NCBI GenBank assembly: GCA_941918925.1
Contig: OW799237.1
Coordinates: 18,767,201-18,831,200 of the forward strand
Direction of reading: 5' to 3'
Length of the DNA stretch: 64,000 bases
Origin: Phyto melanocephala
Lineage: Eukaryota > Arthropoda > Insecta > Diptera > Rhinophoridae
Under the pieces are notes generated by a model that was not told the origin of the DNA, ran no database searches, and worked only from the letters and a program-made list of their open reading frames with translations. Made by a program: the position numbers and the translations under genes. This document shows, one piece after another, positions 1 through 10,167 of this stretch. Each line of letters starts with the position of its first letter. The stretch's first letter is position 1.

Positions 1-378
1 TTATTCAAGTATTTAATTATATTTTGCTCTCTACGTAAATAATAATAATTGTTGGGGAAAACCGAAGCCTTTCTTTATTTTTTGCTTATTATATTGGCTT
101 ATAATACATGATATTTTTAATATGAATGATTTCTTAATTAATAGCCTAGGCACACTTTAACTCTAAATTTATGAACAATGAAAATCAAATAACAAATAAC
201 AAACTTCTTGAGAAAAATTTATTGATACAAAATGTATGTTCGTGGCCGGGTATGCTGCTGTTGACATAAAGGTTAATTGAATCCTAAACGTTCTATTATT
301 TTTAGGATTATAATTGCATTCAAATATTTAATTTAGTAATTCTCCTCTTTTATAGTAAATTTGATTTTAAATGTAACA
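1..378. other. AT-rich spacer, no gene seen
   Basis: No open frame of useful length, no recognisable domain and no terminal repeats were seen here. It ends at the target duplication of the small element that follows. Confidence 0.6.
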
Positions 379-386
379 AACTTGTA

Positions 387-576
387 CAAGGCGAATTCAA
401 TAAGGTGAACTCGTTGCTAAAACAACTACAAAGTAAAAAAATACAAACGTGTATTTGTTAGTGTAAAATAAAACGATACGTCAAAAATACACAAAAATTT
501 GACAAGTGGTCCCTAGAAGTAGTCAACAGCTGATGATCAGCTGATCTAATAAGTTCACCTTATTGAATTCGCCTTG
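387..576. mobile_element. hAT-like MITE with 25-bp perfect inverted ends
   Basis: A 190-bp non-coding element. Its first 25 bases (387-411, beginning CAAGGCGAATTC) are the exact reverse complement of its last 25 (552-576, ending GAATTCGCCTTG). It is flanked on both sides by the same 8 bases, AACTTGTA (379-386 and 577-584), which fits a target-site duplication. An 8-bp duplication with CA...TG ends is typical of hAT transposons; P elements also make 8-bp duplications but have different ends. There is no room for a transposase, so it would depend on one made elsewhere. The perfect ends and duplication suggest a fairly recent insertion. The superfamily is inferred. Confidence 0.85.
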
Positions 577-584
577 AACTTGTA

Positions 585-1011
585 AAAACAATTCCTATTT
601 GACGATGATGACCCGTATCAGAACACATGTTCCAGAAAAAAATGTACACTTTATCCTTATCAACACAATCCTTAAAGCCTTTAGTATAAGCGTAGAAATT
701 TCTAAAACAAAAATGTGACTTACACCTTCCGATAAAAAAACATATAAAAAACAAATGTTTAAAAATAAATGAGAACATCTAAATGATCTCAAGGTATTCA
801 TACCAAAAGATTGTTATTATTTTTATACAAATTTACCACATGACAGTGAGTAATAACCCTGCATATAATTTTGGAGTACGTCATCCATTGTAGCTGAAAT
901 AGACATGGTCTTATATAATGCAGTAATGGATTATGTTTTTTTCAAATATGAGCTTGTAGATGGTAGCTTTCGTGTTTTAACGATGGTAATAGTGTTGTCT
1001 AAAGCTTTATA
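585..1011. other. AT-rich spacer, no gene seen
   Basis: Short minus-strand open frames near 560-800 are of low complexity and look like chance. No motif or repeat was recognised. Confidence 0.5.
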
Positions 1012-1131
1012 ATGGTCGATTAGATACTCCATCGAATAGTGACAAAAAGTAGTTCTAAGACTACTCCTATGTAATGCAAAGATGGTTTACATGTGTCCGC
1101 CCCTAGGACATCGCTATATTTAATCGACCAT
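1012..1131. mobile_element. Small palindromic repeat, possible MITE
   Basis: About 12 bases at the left end (ATGGTCGATTA...) are repeated in inverse at the right end (...TAATCGACCAT). Both sides are flanked by TA, as expected for Tc1/mariner-type insertion, although TA is weak evidence in AT-rich DNA. No coding capacity is seen. Confidence 0.4.
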
Positions 1132-1682
1132 TATTTTCCAATACATATGAGTGGTATTTCGATTAGTCCTAGCCTGTTATAAAGTATACTTTACATGCGT
1201 ATTTATAAAATTATTTTATAATTATTATATTTATTCTTATGTAATTTTTGATGTAGATTAGCTGTAACGTCTTTTACTAAAGAAAAATAAAATTTAAATA
1301 AAAACTATATATCTCATTAACTGATTTAACTGAACACTTTTATACCCGCCACCAAAAAAATGGTGGGGGTATATTCATTTTGTCATTCCGTTTGTAACAC
1401 ATCGAAACGTCCATTTTAGACCCCATAAAGTATATATATTCTGAATCGGGGTTTGATTTTATGACGATCTAGCTATGTCCGTCCGTCTGTCCGTCTGTTG
1501 AAAGCACGATAGAGGTCGCACCGAAAAAGCTAGGGGCCTCAAATTTTGCCAAAATCTTTCCTATAGACAAGGTTTGTTTGGTATTGAAAATGGGCTAAAT
1601 CAGAATATTAGGAAGAGAGTTCTAGCTCGAAAAGCAATAGTAGGTCGAAAAAACCGTGTCCTTTGAACATCGAATAAAATGG

Positions 1683-2690
1683 AATTGTGTCCAAACGCCT
1701 TAACGTAGACTCATGAAACTTCAAATATATATTTCCTGGGTTAAGACAATATTTTTCCCGGAAAATAATTTAAATCTATGCATTAGGAGAGGAGTTATCG
1801 ATCAAAATGTACGAAAATTTATACCGCACAGTGTATTTTTCGGTATATTTAAAAACAAAAACGTCATAAAAGCAACAAAATTGGATGTACGACTCTGAAA
1901 TTTTGCACACTTTGTTTTTTGGTGAGGCGCTTTTTTGTAACGGAAAATCAATGTGCCACGCCCACTTTTACGCCCACCTCCCATATAACGTTTTAACTGA
2001 AATTCATATAATTTCTCTATTAATAAAGATTTTGGAATAATAAAGGCCTATATTGAAACACCTCAGTTGTACTCATTCGCAAAAATAACTTTGACACGCC
2101 TACTATAACGCCCATTTTTCACGCTATCTACCGTTAATGAAATTTAAAAGCCCATAAAACCGCTAAAATTAGAGGTATGATGATAAATTTTTCTACGTCT
2201 ATCCCCCTATGCAATTTCATTACTATGCCAAAAAATTAAGGTTCCACGCCCACTTTTACGCCCACCTCCCATATAACGTTTTACCTAAAATTCATATAAT
2301 TTCTCTATTAATAAAGATTTTGGAATAATAAAGGACTATATTGAAACACCTAAGTTGTACTCATTAGGAAAAACAACTTTGACACGCCTACTATAACGCC
2401 CACTTTCACTTTTGAATTGTGTCCAGACGCATAAACGTAGTCATGAAACTTCGAATATATATTTATCGAGTCAAAAGAATATTTTTCCCTGAAAATCGCT
2501 TAAATCTTTGAATTAGCAAAAGAGTTATAGATAAAAATGTACGAAAATGTATACCGCACAGTGTATATTTCAAATTTAAAACGTAATAAAACTGACAAAA
2601 CTATATGTACGATTCTGAAATTTTGCAAACATGGTTTTTTGGTCAAAGTCTTCGTTGTAACGGAAAATAGACGTGCCACGCACACTTTTT
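1683..2690 (+). repeat. Internal tandem duplication in Helentron copy A, period about 732 bp
   Basis: The stretch beginning GAATTGTGTCC at 1683 recurs from about 2415 with moderate divergence, including the landmarks ACCGCACAGTGTAT, TGTACGA and GTGCCACGC. Copy B has this segment only once, so the duplication happened in or near copy A. Point differences between the units show it is not very recent. Confidence 0.75.
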
Positions 2691-3316
2691 TCTTTAAATT
2701 TTTATAAAAATATATTAGTCATATATATTAGCATTTATTCATCTTACACTGCGCCATTTATTGTACTGTAGCTAAATATAAGATAAAGATGATAAGATAG
2801 ATGACTCTACTAGCAACTACTAGATGGCATGCTAACAACTTATGCTTATGTTCTCCTGAAGTTATGCTCTATTAAAAATGGGAATTTAGGAAATTTTTGA
2901 CCTAAGAAAAAAAAAATTATCTCTAAACATTATAAACAATTTATTTTCATGTACTAATGGCTAATAAATTTTAAAATTATACAGAACTTATTTCGTTTGA
3001 AAATCTTTTAAAAGCAAAATGTTATAGAAGTTTAAAAATCAAAATCTTACTAATAAATTTCCCGTTTTAGAAAAATGCAGAGAATGTATATTTTAAATCA
3101 CCCTGTGGCCCTTAAAATTTAACCTTAAATTAACTTTCTTCCTCTTCAATTCATGTAAATTCTCTATGAATAAAGATTTTGGAATACTAAAGTACTATAT
3201 TGAAATATCTAAGTTATGTTTATTAGCAGAAACTTTATTGACACGCGTATTTTAACGGCCACTTTCATTGAAAGACTAAATTTACGAAAACATTTTACTA
3301 GCATACCGAAGTTATA

Positions 3317-3923
3317 ATGGGTGGTTTTATTTTAAGGGACTATGTTGATTTTGAATAAAATTATTATGAAATTATTATCATTTATTTTTATAATGATAAT
3401 ATTTGTATGCTTCAATTATGTATGGAACAAAATATCGGCCAAATGGCCCCCCAACCTAGGCGGCACACCACGATCCGATAGTCCAAATTTTCAATGACAC
3501 TGTTGATGCTCGATTGTTGGGCACGATGATGAGTCGAGGTTGCTTGCTCTTTTGCCACGTTATCGTGAAAAACAGCAATGTTTCCCATTCAACGAACTAA
3601 GATGGCATTCACAGATGTTTTCACATTTCATACAGACCTGCTTTGCAGACATTTAAATATTTTTTACAATTCTCACGATTGTGGACGAATTCGAACGATT
3701 ATGTTGACCGAAAGAATCACGAAGTGCACAAAATGCATTTTGATTTGAACGCCCATTTTTATAAAAATCTTTAATATTTAAAAGCGTTGCTCGATTGCGT
3801 ATCTTTCCACGGTTCAAATTGAGTTAGTCTGAGATTGAGAAATGTCAAATGAAATACAAGAAAAAAGTTGAAGTTTAGGTGTGGTTCACCTTTAACATGG
3901 ACCCTTAAAATTTAACCACCCTC
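3317..3923 (-). mobile_element. Deleted mariner/Tc1-like element nested in Helentron copy A
   Basis: Inverted ends (GGGTGG...TTTTAAGGG near 3319 and CCCTTAAAATTTAACCACCC near 3902-3921) bound 607 bp, with TA on both sides. The interior encodes remnants of a transposase on the minus strand. The same nested element sits at the same place in Helentron copy B, so it entered the Helentron before the two copies separated and has since been carried as a passenger. Confidence 0.75.
3470..3810 (-). pseudogene. Mariner-like transposase N-terminal fragment
   Basis: Read on the minus strand, this shows the DNA-binding helix-turn-helix part of an IS630/Tc1/mariner transposase. A block with DFYKNGRSNQNAFCALRDSF is followed by HNRSNSSTIVRIV, and in a second frame by NIAVFHDNVAKEQATS then HHRAQQSSINSV. 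The catalytic DDE part is absent, and frameshifts and stops separate the blocks. It is non-functional. The domain assignment rests on recognising the pattern shared with the copy at 59610-59955 and with the better preserved mariner at 27838-28600. Confidence 0.65.
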
Positions 3924-4193
3924 TACAAAGAAAGTGATACATATTTTATTATAAAGAGATTATTTTATAGCTATTAACAAAATAATAAATATTGTGCTTT
4001 AAATATTCACAAAATTGGTGGTGGGTATAAAAGATTCGGCACAGCCGAATATAGTGCTCTTACTTGTTTTAATTGACGTGAGACCTTTCCGGTTTTAGAA
4101 AAAACAGATCATTAGAGATGTAAGTTTCATATTTTTGCATATAATAAAAATAGCTGTATATCTGTATATTTTTTTCTCAAATATTAATTATTT

Positions 4194-4979
4194 CTGTGGT
4201 CGCAAGGAAAAACAAGGTAACTCCATTTTTTTTAAACTCGAGAAAAACGCATTTAAAGTTTTCGACATATTTCACTAGTTTTTTTTTTTTTAATTCATAT
4301 TCTAATGTGTGCGCATCAAAAAGAAAACATAATTTTACATCCTGTTGAACATTTTGTGTTGCAGTAAAAAGCTTTTTACCCGTCAGAAGCGAAAATCAAG
4401 GTCAGTTACCTGATTTTTACCTAAAAATGAAGTTACCTGGTTTTTCCTAAAAATTTCATTGTTTGAATTTAATCTTATATTCTTTTCATCGTCTTATTCA
4501 AAAAAACATTATTTAAAAGTTAAAAATAAAAAAAATAAATATATATATATTTTTTTAAAATTAATTTTAAATTGTTATCAGAAAAAGTAATGAATTGCGT
4601 ATTGATTTGAAAATCGAAAATTTTAAATTTTTTTAGTTTTTAGTTTGCTGTTAAAAATAAAGGAATTCAGTTAATTTTGTTGTATGTTAATGATACAATT
4701 CTAGTTTTAATTATTGTTTACATCAACGATCAATCTCCTGTGTTTTTCTTTAAGATATTATGGAGTAACCTGATTTTTCCTTAAAACACATGGAGTTACC
4801 TTTTTTTCCTAAAAATTGGTATTTAAGCGATTTTTATTTTGTAGATTACTCTTAAATGTTATACTTTTTCAAAATTTTGATCTTACAGAGTGATGGTAAA
4901 TCCAAAATCCATAAAATTTCTGGTGTTTTTTCAACTTTTTGGAAAAATGGAGTTACCTTGTTTTTCCTTGCGACCACAG
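4194..4979. mobile_element. 786-bp DNA element with perfect 37-bp inverted ends
   Basis: The left end (4194-4230, starting CTGTGGTCGCAAGG) and right end (4943-4979, ending CCTTGCGACCACAG) are perfect inverted repeats of 37 bases. ATTT flanks both sides (4190-4193 and 4980-4983), a possible 4-bp target duplication. The interior has no transposase. It does contain at least five spaced copies of a GTTACC(T)..TTTTTCC motif (near 4403, 4431, 4763, 4793 and 4951) that also forms part of the ends, which could be repeated transposase-binding sites. The superfamily is unresolved; a 4-bp duplication would fit Chapaev- or Sola-type elements, but that is a guess. Confidence 0.8.
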
Positions 4980-6350
4980 ATTTAATGAAAATTAAGCTTA
5001 AACAAAAAAAAAAGTAGAAACAATTTCCTGTAGAATTTGTTCAATGTTAACTTGGGGCTTTATTGAAATCATGTGTCGATATATTCCACAAGCTCTGCTT
5101 AGCTACAATCAAACATAAAAAACAAGGACGTAAATAATATAAAATACTAGTACTGGGAAAAATTTTGCTACAGATACATAAATTTTTAATAAAAAAAATA
5201 CTTTAAATTTATATTGCAAGCAATTCATAATTATTTAACCTTAAGCAATAAAGGTCTTAAGTAAATAATTTTTAGTTTAAATATTTGATTGTGTTTTACT
5301 AAATTCAGTAGTTAAGAAAAAATTATATTTTATTTAGTATTCAACAACAACTATAGTTTTTGACTTCAGACCTCTTTGTCTAACTTCAAATAATTAATCC
5401 TAACATTTTATACAAAAAAAAAAAACTACACAAGTCACCTAAACGTACTAAAAAAATTATTTTAAATTGTGTAGTCTAGAAAATTAACGGTTTTAACCGA
5501 CTATCTAAAATTCATTTTTTTTTGTGTAACAACATTAAAAATGCTAATACAATGTTATTTACTGTAGACTGTTTTAAATTCAAAATCAAAAAAAAGTGCA
5601 AAACATGTTTAACACAATTTAAATTTAGCACAAACCTGAGAGTTAAGTTAACAACTTAAATCAACAGTTTTATAGGAAATCACATACGTTTGTGCACACA
5701 TTTGAAATTCTTGTACAGTCAATTACACACACAACACTCATACGCATCCTAACCCTAATCACCTAAGTAACCTAAGTCACAAAAAACAAATTTTACAGGA
5801 GAAGATTTCTGAAATTTTGTTGCAATTTGCTCATATTTATTTTTTTTATGAAAGTTTAATTGTAGCCTGCCCAAGATCTTATGCAACTTATAGATAATTT
5901 TTTTTTCATAACACTCTATATAGAATTTTTTTTTTAGTCAGTTAGGTTTTTTTGTCGTTTAAATTTGTAACAGGAAAGTAACGTAACATACAGAAAACAA
6001 CTGAAAAAAATTGTTTAACATTTTTTTTTAAATTTCACTTTGCTAAATCTATGGCCACTCTTGGCAAATATTTTTTTAAATAAATGTGACCACTCTTTTT
6101 ATTAAATAATTATTAAATGTTATATGATTTTTCTTGCAACAAATATGTTCAAAATATATAACAATAGATTGATACATTAATGCTTTCATTTAATTTAAAT
6201 TTTTAAATGAGAAATTTTTAGTCAAATAAAAATATGTTTGTGAGGGTATAAAACAAAAGAATTTCATGATTACGCCTTTTTCATCAAGTATTTGAACTAA
6301 TGATATGCAACACTTATTTTAATAACCTCATCCAATATTATCGTTAATCT
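4980..6350. other. AT-rich spacer, no gene seen
   Basis: Contains homopolymer runs, a small cluster of ACACAC/AACCTAA-like words near 5720-5770, and no coherent open frame, terminal repeats or RNA gene that I can support. Confidence 0.55.
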
Positions 6351-6357
6351 TATCTAC

Positions 6358-6430
<73 letters not shown>

Positions 6431-6454
6431 AATCTATCTATCTATCTATCTATA

Positions 6455-6492
<38 letters not shown>
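6351..6492 (+). repeat. (TATC)n microsatellite
   Basis: About 140 bp of tetranucleotide repeat TATC with a few interruptions (TACC, AATC, TATA). It abuts the 5' terminus of a Helitron at 6493, whose own first bases (TCTATATATATA) resemble the repeat. Confidence 0.97.
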
Positions 6493-6497
<5 letters not shown>

Positions 6498-7145
6498 ATA
6501 TATAAAAGTGAAACTCTGTGTATGTGTGTGTGTTAGCTATAGACTCCGAAACTGTAAAACCGATCGGACTCAAACTTTGGCAAGTTGTTGTACACATTCC
6601 AGGAAGTGTTTATGGGTGGAAAAAAGTGGGCGGGGCTACGCCCATAAAAAATTAGTTATCAGTTTTAGCTTCTTGCATTTTGACGATTTTTCTGAAACTT
6701 TGCACACATATTGAGCTGTCATGACTATATAATTTCGTGATTAGAAAAGTGGGCAGGGCCACGCCCATAAAAAAAGTTATAATTTTGAGGTACTTGCACT
6801 GGACCGATTTTTCTGAAACTTTGCACACATATTAGGCTGTCATGACTTTACAATTTCTAGATTAGAAAAAAGGGCGTGGCCACGCTTATTAAAAAAGTTA
6901 TAATTTTCATCTGCTTGCCCTTCACTGATTTTCTGAAGCTTTGCGCACACATATTAACCTCTCATGATTATACAATTTCGTAATTAAAAAAGTGGGCAGT
7001 GCCACGCCCATAAGAAATAAGTCATCATTTTTAGCTACTTTCACTAGATTATGATTTTTAGCTTTTTGCACTTGATAATCAATTTAAATTCAGAATGCAT
7101 TTTTATTCATTAAGTGGCGTAGCAACGCGCGCCGGGCTTTTCTAG
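6493..7145 (+). mobile_element. Non-autonomous Helitron
   Basis: Begins with TCTATATATATAAAAG after an A and ends with CTAG (7142-7145) before a T, the classical Helitron A|TC...CTRR|T arrangement. A GC-rich hairpin-like stretch (GCAACGCGCGCCGGGC) sits just inside the 3' end. The 653-bp interior contains about four imperfect direct repeats of a unit with GTGGGC.G.GCCACGCCCATAA and CTGAAACTTTGCACACAT. No Rep/helicase coding is present. Confidence 0.85.
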
Positions 7146-7342
7146 TATTTATATAAAAAAAAGTGAACACTTTGATGTCACCACTAACTGTGGAAACAGG
7201 TCGACCGATTGCAACCAAAATATCAGGGTGATAATTCTGTAAATGGCTTATGTGAAGTTTGCACGAAATCTGACTAGTGGTTCTGTAGACATGGCACTTA
7301 GATTTTTCTATATATTCCCATACAAATATCAAAAAACTGCCC

Positions 7343-7765
7343 TCACTTCTCCATATTATGATTTTTTATTGTCACTTGAGAAGTTACCAAACTATGTATC
7401 ATAATGTCTTTCAGTCTTTCTAATTGAAAGCGAAAAGGGGAAGAAAAGTGAGTAATACCCTTATATGTAATGAATACAATGCAAAACAAAGCCAGCAAAG
7501 CGGTCAGAGTCCTGCTAGGTTCGATATAAAACTTATTCGCAAAAAATAAAAAAAATTTAATTAAAGTAATGTACAATTTTTCAGTTTCAACGCGGTGTAA
7601 CTCTAAATTAAATGTCAAACCAAGCATTGTAATATTTTGGTTCTTTATTGAGAAATTCCTGAGACTAGTTAGAAGATCATTAAATACAAACATAAGAGGT
7701 AATGGTAGTATAGGTATTAGCAGTAAGTTTATATAAAATATCTGGAAAATTTTTGATAGAAACAA
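7343..7765 (-). other. Unassigned 140-codon open frame, hydrophobic
   Basis: The longest uninterrupted minus-strand frame in the first 8 kb. The product would be rich in Leu, Ile and Phe, with two or three possible membrane segments (roughly residues 8-30, 60-78 and 85-102). An acceptor-like TTTTCCAG lies inside the frame near 7744. I recognise no family; an exon of a chemoreceptor-like membrane protein is conceivable but unsupported. AT-rich fly DNA often produces such hydrophobic frames by chance, so I treat it as doubtful. Confidence 0.15.
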
Positions 7766-8044
7766 TTTAAAAATGATTTTCTTAATTACCTAAGAAAAAA
7801 GGCATGCAATAGAAATGGTAAATGCATGGGTTCAAGCCATGATGAACTGGTTCAATTAAGGTGGGCTCAGCCCATGATGAAGTGGTTCAATTAAAGTGAA
7901 ACATGAAACATGAATGAAACACTAACGAATCATTGAAGAGCATGTCTTTATAAGAATATATTGACAAAATTCACTTCATTCTAATAAGTGCATAGAACGC
8001 ATGCAAAGACACCCATGTTTCATGAGTCAATAATGTTTGTTTAC

Positions 8045-9557
8045 CACCCCAATTCTAAATAACAATTCCCTGGGAATTTTTTCCCTATTCCCTGTTCCCC
8101 TATTCTAAATAATTTCTTCCGGGGAAATTTGTTCCCTTTCCCTTTTCCCTTATTCTAAATAAACTTCGAAATTGGGAAATTGTTCCCTGGGAAAAAAAAG
8201 TAGGTATTATGAAAGGTAATTAAAGGGAGAATGTAATAACAATTTTTGGGAAAAAATCCGCCAACAAATTCAAAGGGAGTTGTGACAAAAATGTAAGTAT
8301 TTAATATTTTTTTATAAAAATTGTGATAAATATTGTAATTTATTGTTACTTTTAGGATAAAAACAACAAACAGGAAGCAGAATAATGAATTGTTTTTTAG
8401 TTTTAAAATAATTTTAATTTTTATTTATCTTTTTTGAAGTTTTTAAATTTTTTTAATAAAATGTTATATTTATCGCTTTTTCCGAGCATACCGGTTGATT
8501 TTGCAATTGACGTGATCAAAGATAAGTGGGAGGAGATCGAGAAATTAACAACAATACCCAAAGATTTATTTGTTAAAATATTAAAATTTTGTATTAAAGA
8601 AAATCGTTATTTTAAATATAAAGACAAAATCTATACACAAAGGAAGGGGTTGCCTATGGGATCACCAGCGTCCCCTATCGTGGCTGATATCGTGATGGAA
8701 GAACTTTTGAAGACTTGCATTCAAAGATTGGACTGTAAACCAAAAATTCTAACTAAATATGTGGATGACCTTTTTGGTATTGTAAAAACCAACGCCATAA
8801 ATGGAATGCTAGAGGAGTTGAACCGCTTTCATACACAAATAAAATTCACTTTGGAACAAGAAATAAATGGGCAATTACCATACCTTTCCGTTTTTGCACT
8901 TCAGTTCTGCAGAAAGTTATCTACATAGGGCGTAAATGTTCTTTATATATTAATAACTTTTGCCAGAACTTTGCTAACACTACACTGAGCCACAGACACA
9001 CCGTATTACCAATACCCGTTTAGTACAAACCTTCAGCAAAGAAGCGGAAAGTCGCACTTAATTTCACGATTGGAGAAATTGCAAAGGACTTACGTTTGGG
9101 CTGAATACCTTAACACGTCCAACAGATATTTGAACGTCGGTTTATTTACTCTGTAATATTTTTCTAACCTTCCAAAAGTAAAATTTACAAAGTGTGCGGC
9201 AACTCAAGTGGGTTGCTGGAGTCACATAGCATTTTCCTTTCTACCCTTTGCTTATTCTTGTGCTTCAGAGTTTTCTGCTTCAGCTATTATTATTAACAAC
9301 GCTACACTAAACATTTTTCTTCACTTTTAACAATTTTTTTTTTTATTATTTACGAATATTCACTTTTTACGCTAAAAATTATTAGCAAATATTTTGTCTA
9401 AACAAAACAACAAAAGCAAACAGCTGACTTCGAAAATGTAAAATTGTCTCTCCCTTGTTATTCCCTTCCCCGACTGTTTAGAATAGGGGAATTTTATTCG
9501 CGGGAAAAATGAATTCCCGGGGAATTCAATTCCCTGGGAATATTTAGAATTGAAGTG
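8045..9557. mobile_element. 1.5-kb element with CAC...GTG inverted ends and 3-bp target duplication
   Basis: Inserted into an older repeat. The left end (CACCCCAATTCTAAATAA) and the right end (TATTTAGAATTGAAGTG) are imperfect inverted repeats. TAC occurs on both sides (8042-8044 and 9558-9560), and the related repeat at 40 kb shows the unoccupied site with a single TAC. Both ends carry clusters of ATTCTAAATAA and TTCCC/GGGAA words. A CAC terminus with a 3-bp duplication recalls the CACTA and Harbinger groups, but no matching transposase is visible. The coding sequence inside is a Penelope-type reverse transcriptase fragment, so this may be a composite. Confidence 0.8.
8459..8928 (+). pseudogene. 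Penelope-like element reverse transcriptase fragment
   Basis: An open frame of about 155 codons encodes the middle of a Penelope-type reverse transcriptase. Visible motifs are SLFPSIPVDFAIDVI, the fingers-palm block QRKGLPMGSPASPIVADI, and the catalytic box KYVDDLFGIV, whose Asp pair binds the metal ions. The fragment starts abruptly around 8459 and loses similarity after GQLPYL near 8885. The rest of the thumb and the GIY-YIG endonuclease were not recognised. It lies inside the 8045-9557 element and is not a working copy: both ends of the protein are missing. The intact reading frame suggests fairly recent mobility. The family call is strong; how it got inside a terminal-repeat element is unknown. 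Confidence 0.88.
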
Positions 9558-9942
9558 TACATGAATTGTTTAAGATTTTTATCATGCCATTGCATGTATT
9601 TTGAAGCAAATCATCAGAGGCTAACTATTTTGGATTCGGAGAAGGCATTCTTATGCCTCCTCTGGCATGTATGAATTAAAAGTCATGGAAAATTTTATTC
9701 ATACTGAAGTTGTGCAAAATTTGTTTGCTGGGTAGTTTTTTTCGTGAGTATATCGTGACCGTAACCATGACCATTTTTGATCGCGTATAATTTTTTCTTA
9801 TTAGTATTTAGGTGATCCGACATGTGTAAAAAAACAAAAAACAAGGGTGTGTATTTCAATATTTTTATCGTGAGCTGCATGGTTGTAACAGACAACAGTT
9901 AAATGTGTAAATATTTTTTGCTTTTTTTAATTTATTTTATTG

Positions 9943-10167
9943 ATTAACTCAAGGCATATTTATTCATCAGATACTCTTGATTCGCCAGCTGATTATTTTT
10001 TTCAATACTTATTTTTAATTTCAGCTGTCAAAATGCATAAATAAGAAACAATTTTCTATCTTTTCTAATTTATTTCAATTGTCGAACTTCATATATAAAA
10101 AATATAAACAAAAAAATTCTCTCCCAACTGCAATTACCTGATGAATAAATATGACTTGGATTAACTC
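9943..10167. mobile_element. MITE-like inverted-repeat element
   Basis: About 28 bases at 9943-9970 (ATTAACTCAAGGCATATTTATTCATCAG) reappear in inverse, with a few changes, at 10138-10167 (CTGATGAATAAATATGACTTGG...). The 225-bp interval has CAGCTG words and no coding capacity. No clear target duplication was found. Confidence 0.6.

Larger units (their letters stand above)
1338..4070 (+). mobile_element. DINE-1/INE-1-like Helentron, copy A (2.7 kb)
   Basis: A long non-autonomous rolling-circle element. The 5' end (TATACCCGCCACC...GGTGGGGGTAT) folds into a stem-loop. It is followed by a GTCY-type microsatellite (GTCCGTCCGTCTGTCCGTCTG, near 1476-1497). The 3' end carries a hairpin (TTCGGCACAGCCGAA, near 4034) and closes with CTTACTTGTTTT. 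These three features in this order are the hallmarks of fly DINE-1/INE-1 elements, which are Helentron derivatives. The interior is repetitive and non-coding apart from a deleted mariner. A second copy in the same orientation lies at 57474-60221 and shares both termini and the nested mariner. Copy A differs by an internal 732-bp duplication and a stretch around 2690-3140 with no counterpart in copy B. Confidence 0.85.
7800..9732. repeat. Older MITE-like repeat split by a later insertion
   Basis: The flanks 7800-8044 and 9561-9732 match the two halves of the uninterrupted repeat at 39952-40324. Shared words include AAACACTAACGA/CATTGAAGAGCATG, CCCATGTTTCATGAGT, TACATGAATTGTTTAAGAT and TTTGCTGGGTA. 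The right terminus ends GCTGGG at 9732; the left terminus is not clear. Near 7838-7910 a unit of about 36 bp (CCATGATGAA.TGGTTCAATTAA) is duplicated. The 8045-9557 element interrupts it. Confidence 0.75.

Noticed and set aside
6351..6492. Regular repeat tract considered as a CRISPR-like array
   Set aside because: It is a plain tetranucleotide microsatellite without spacers, in a eukaryotic genome.
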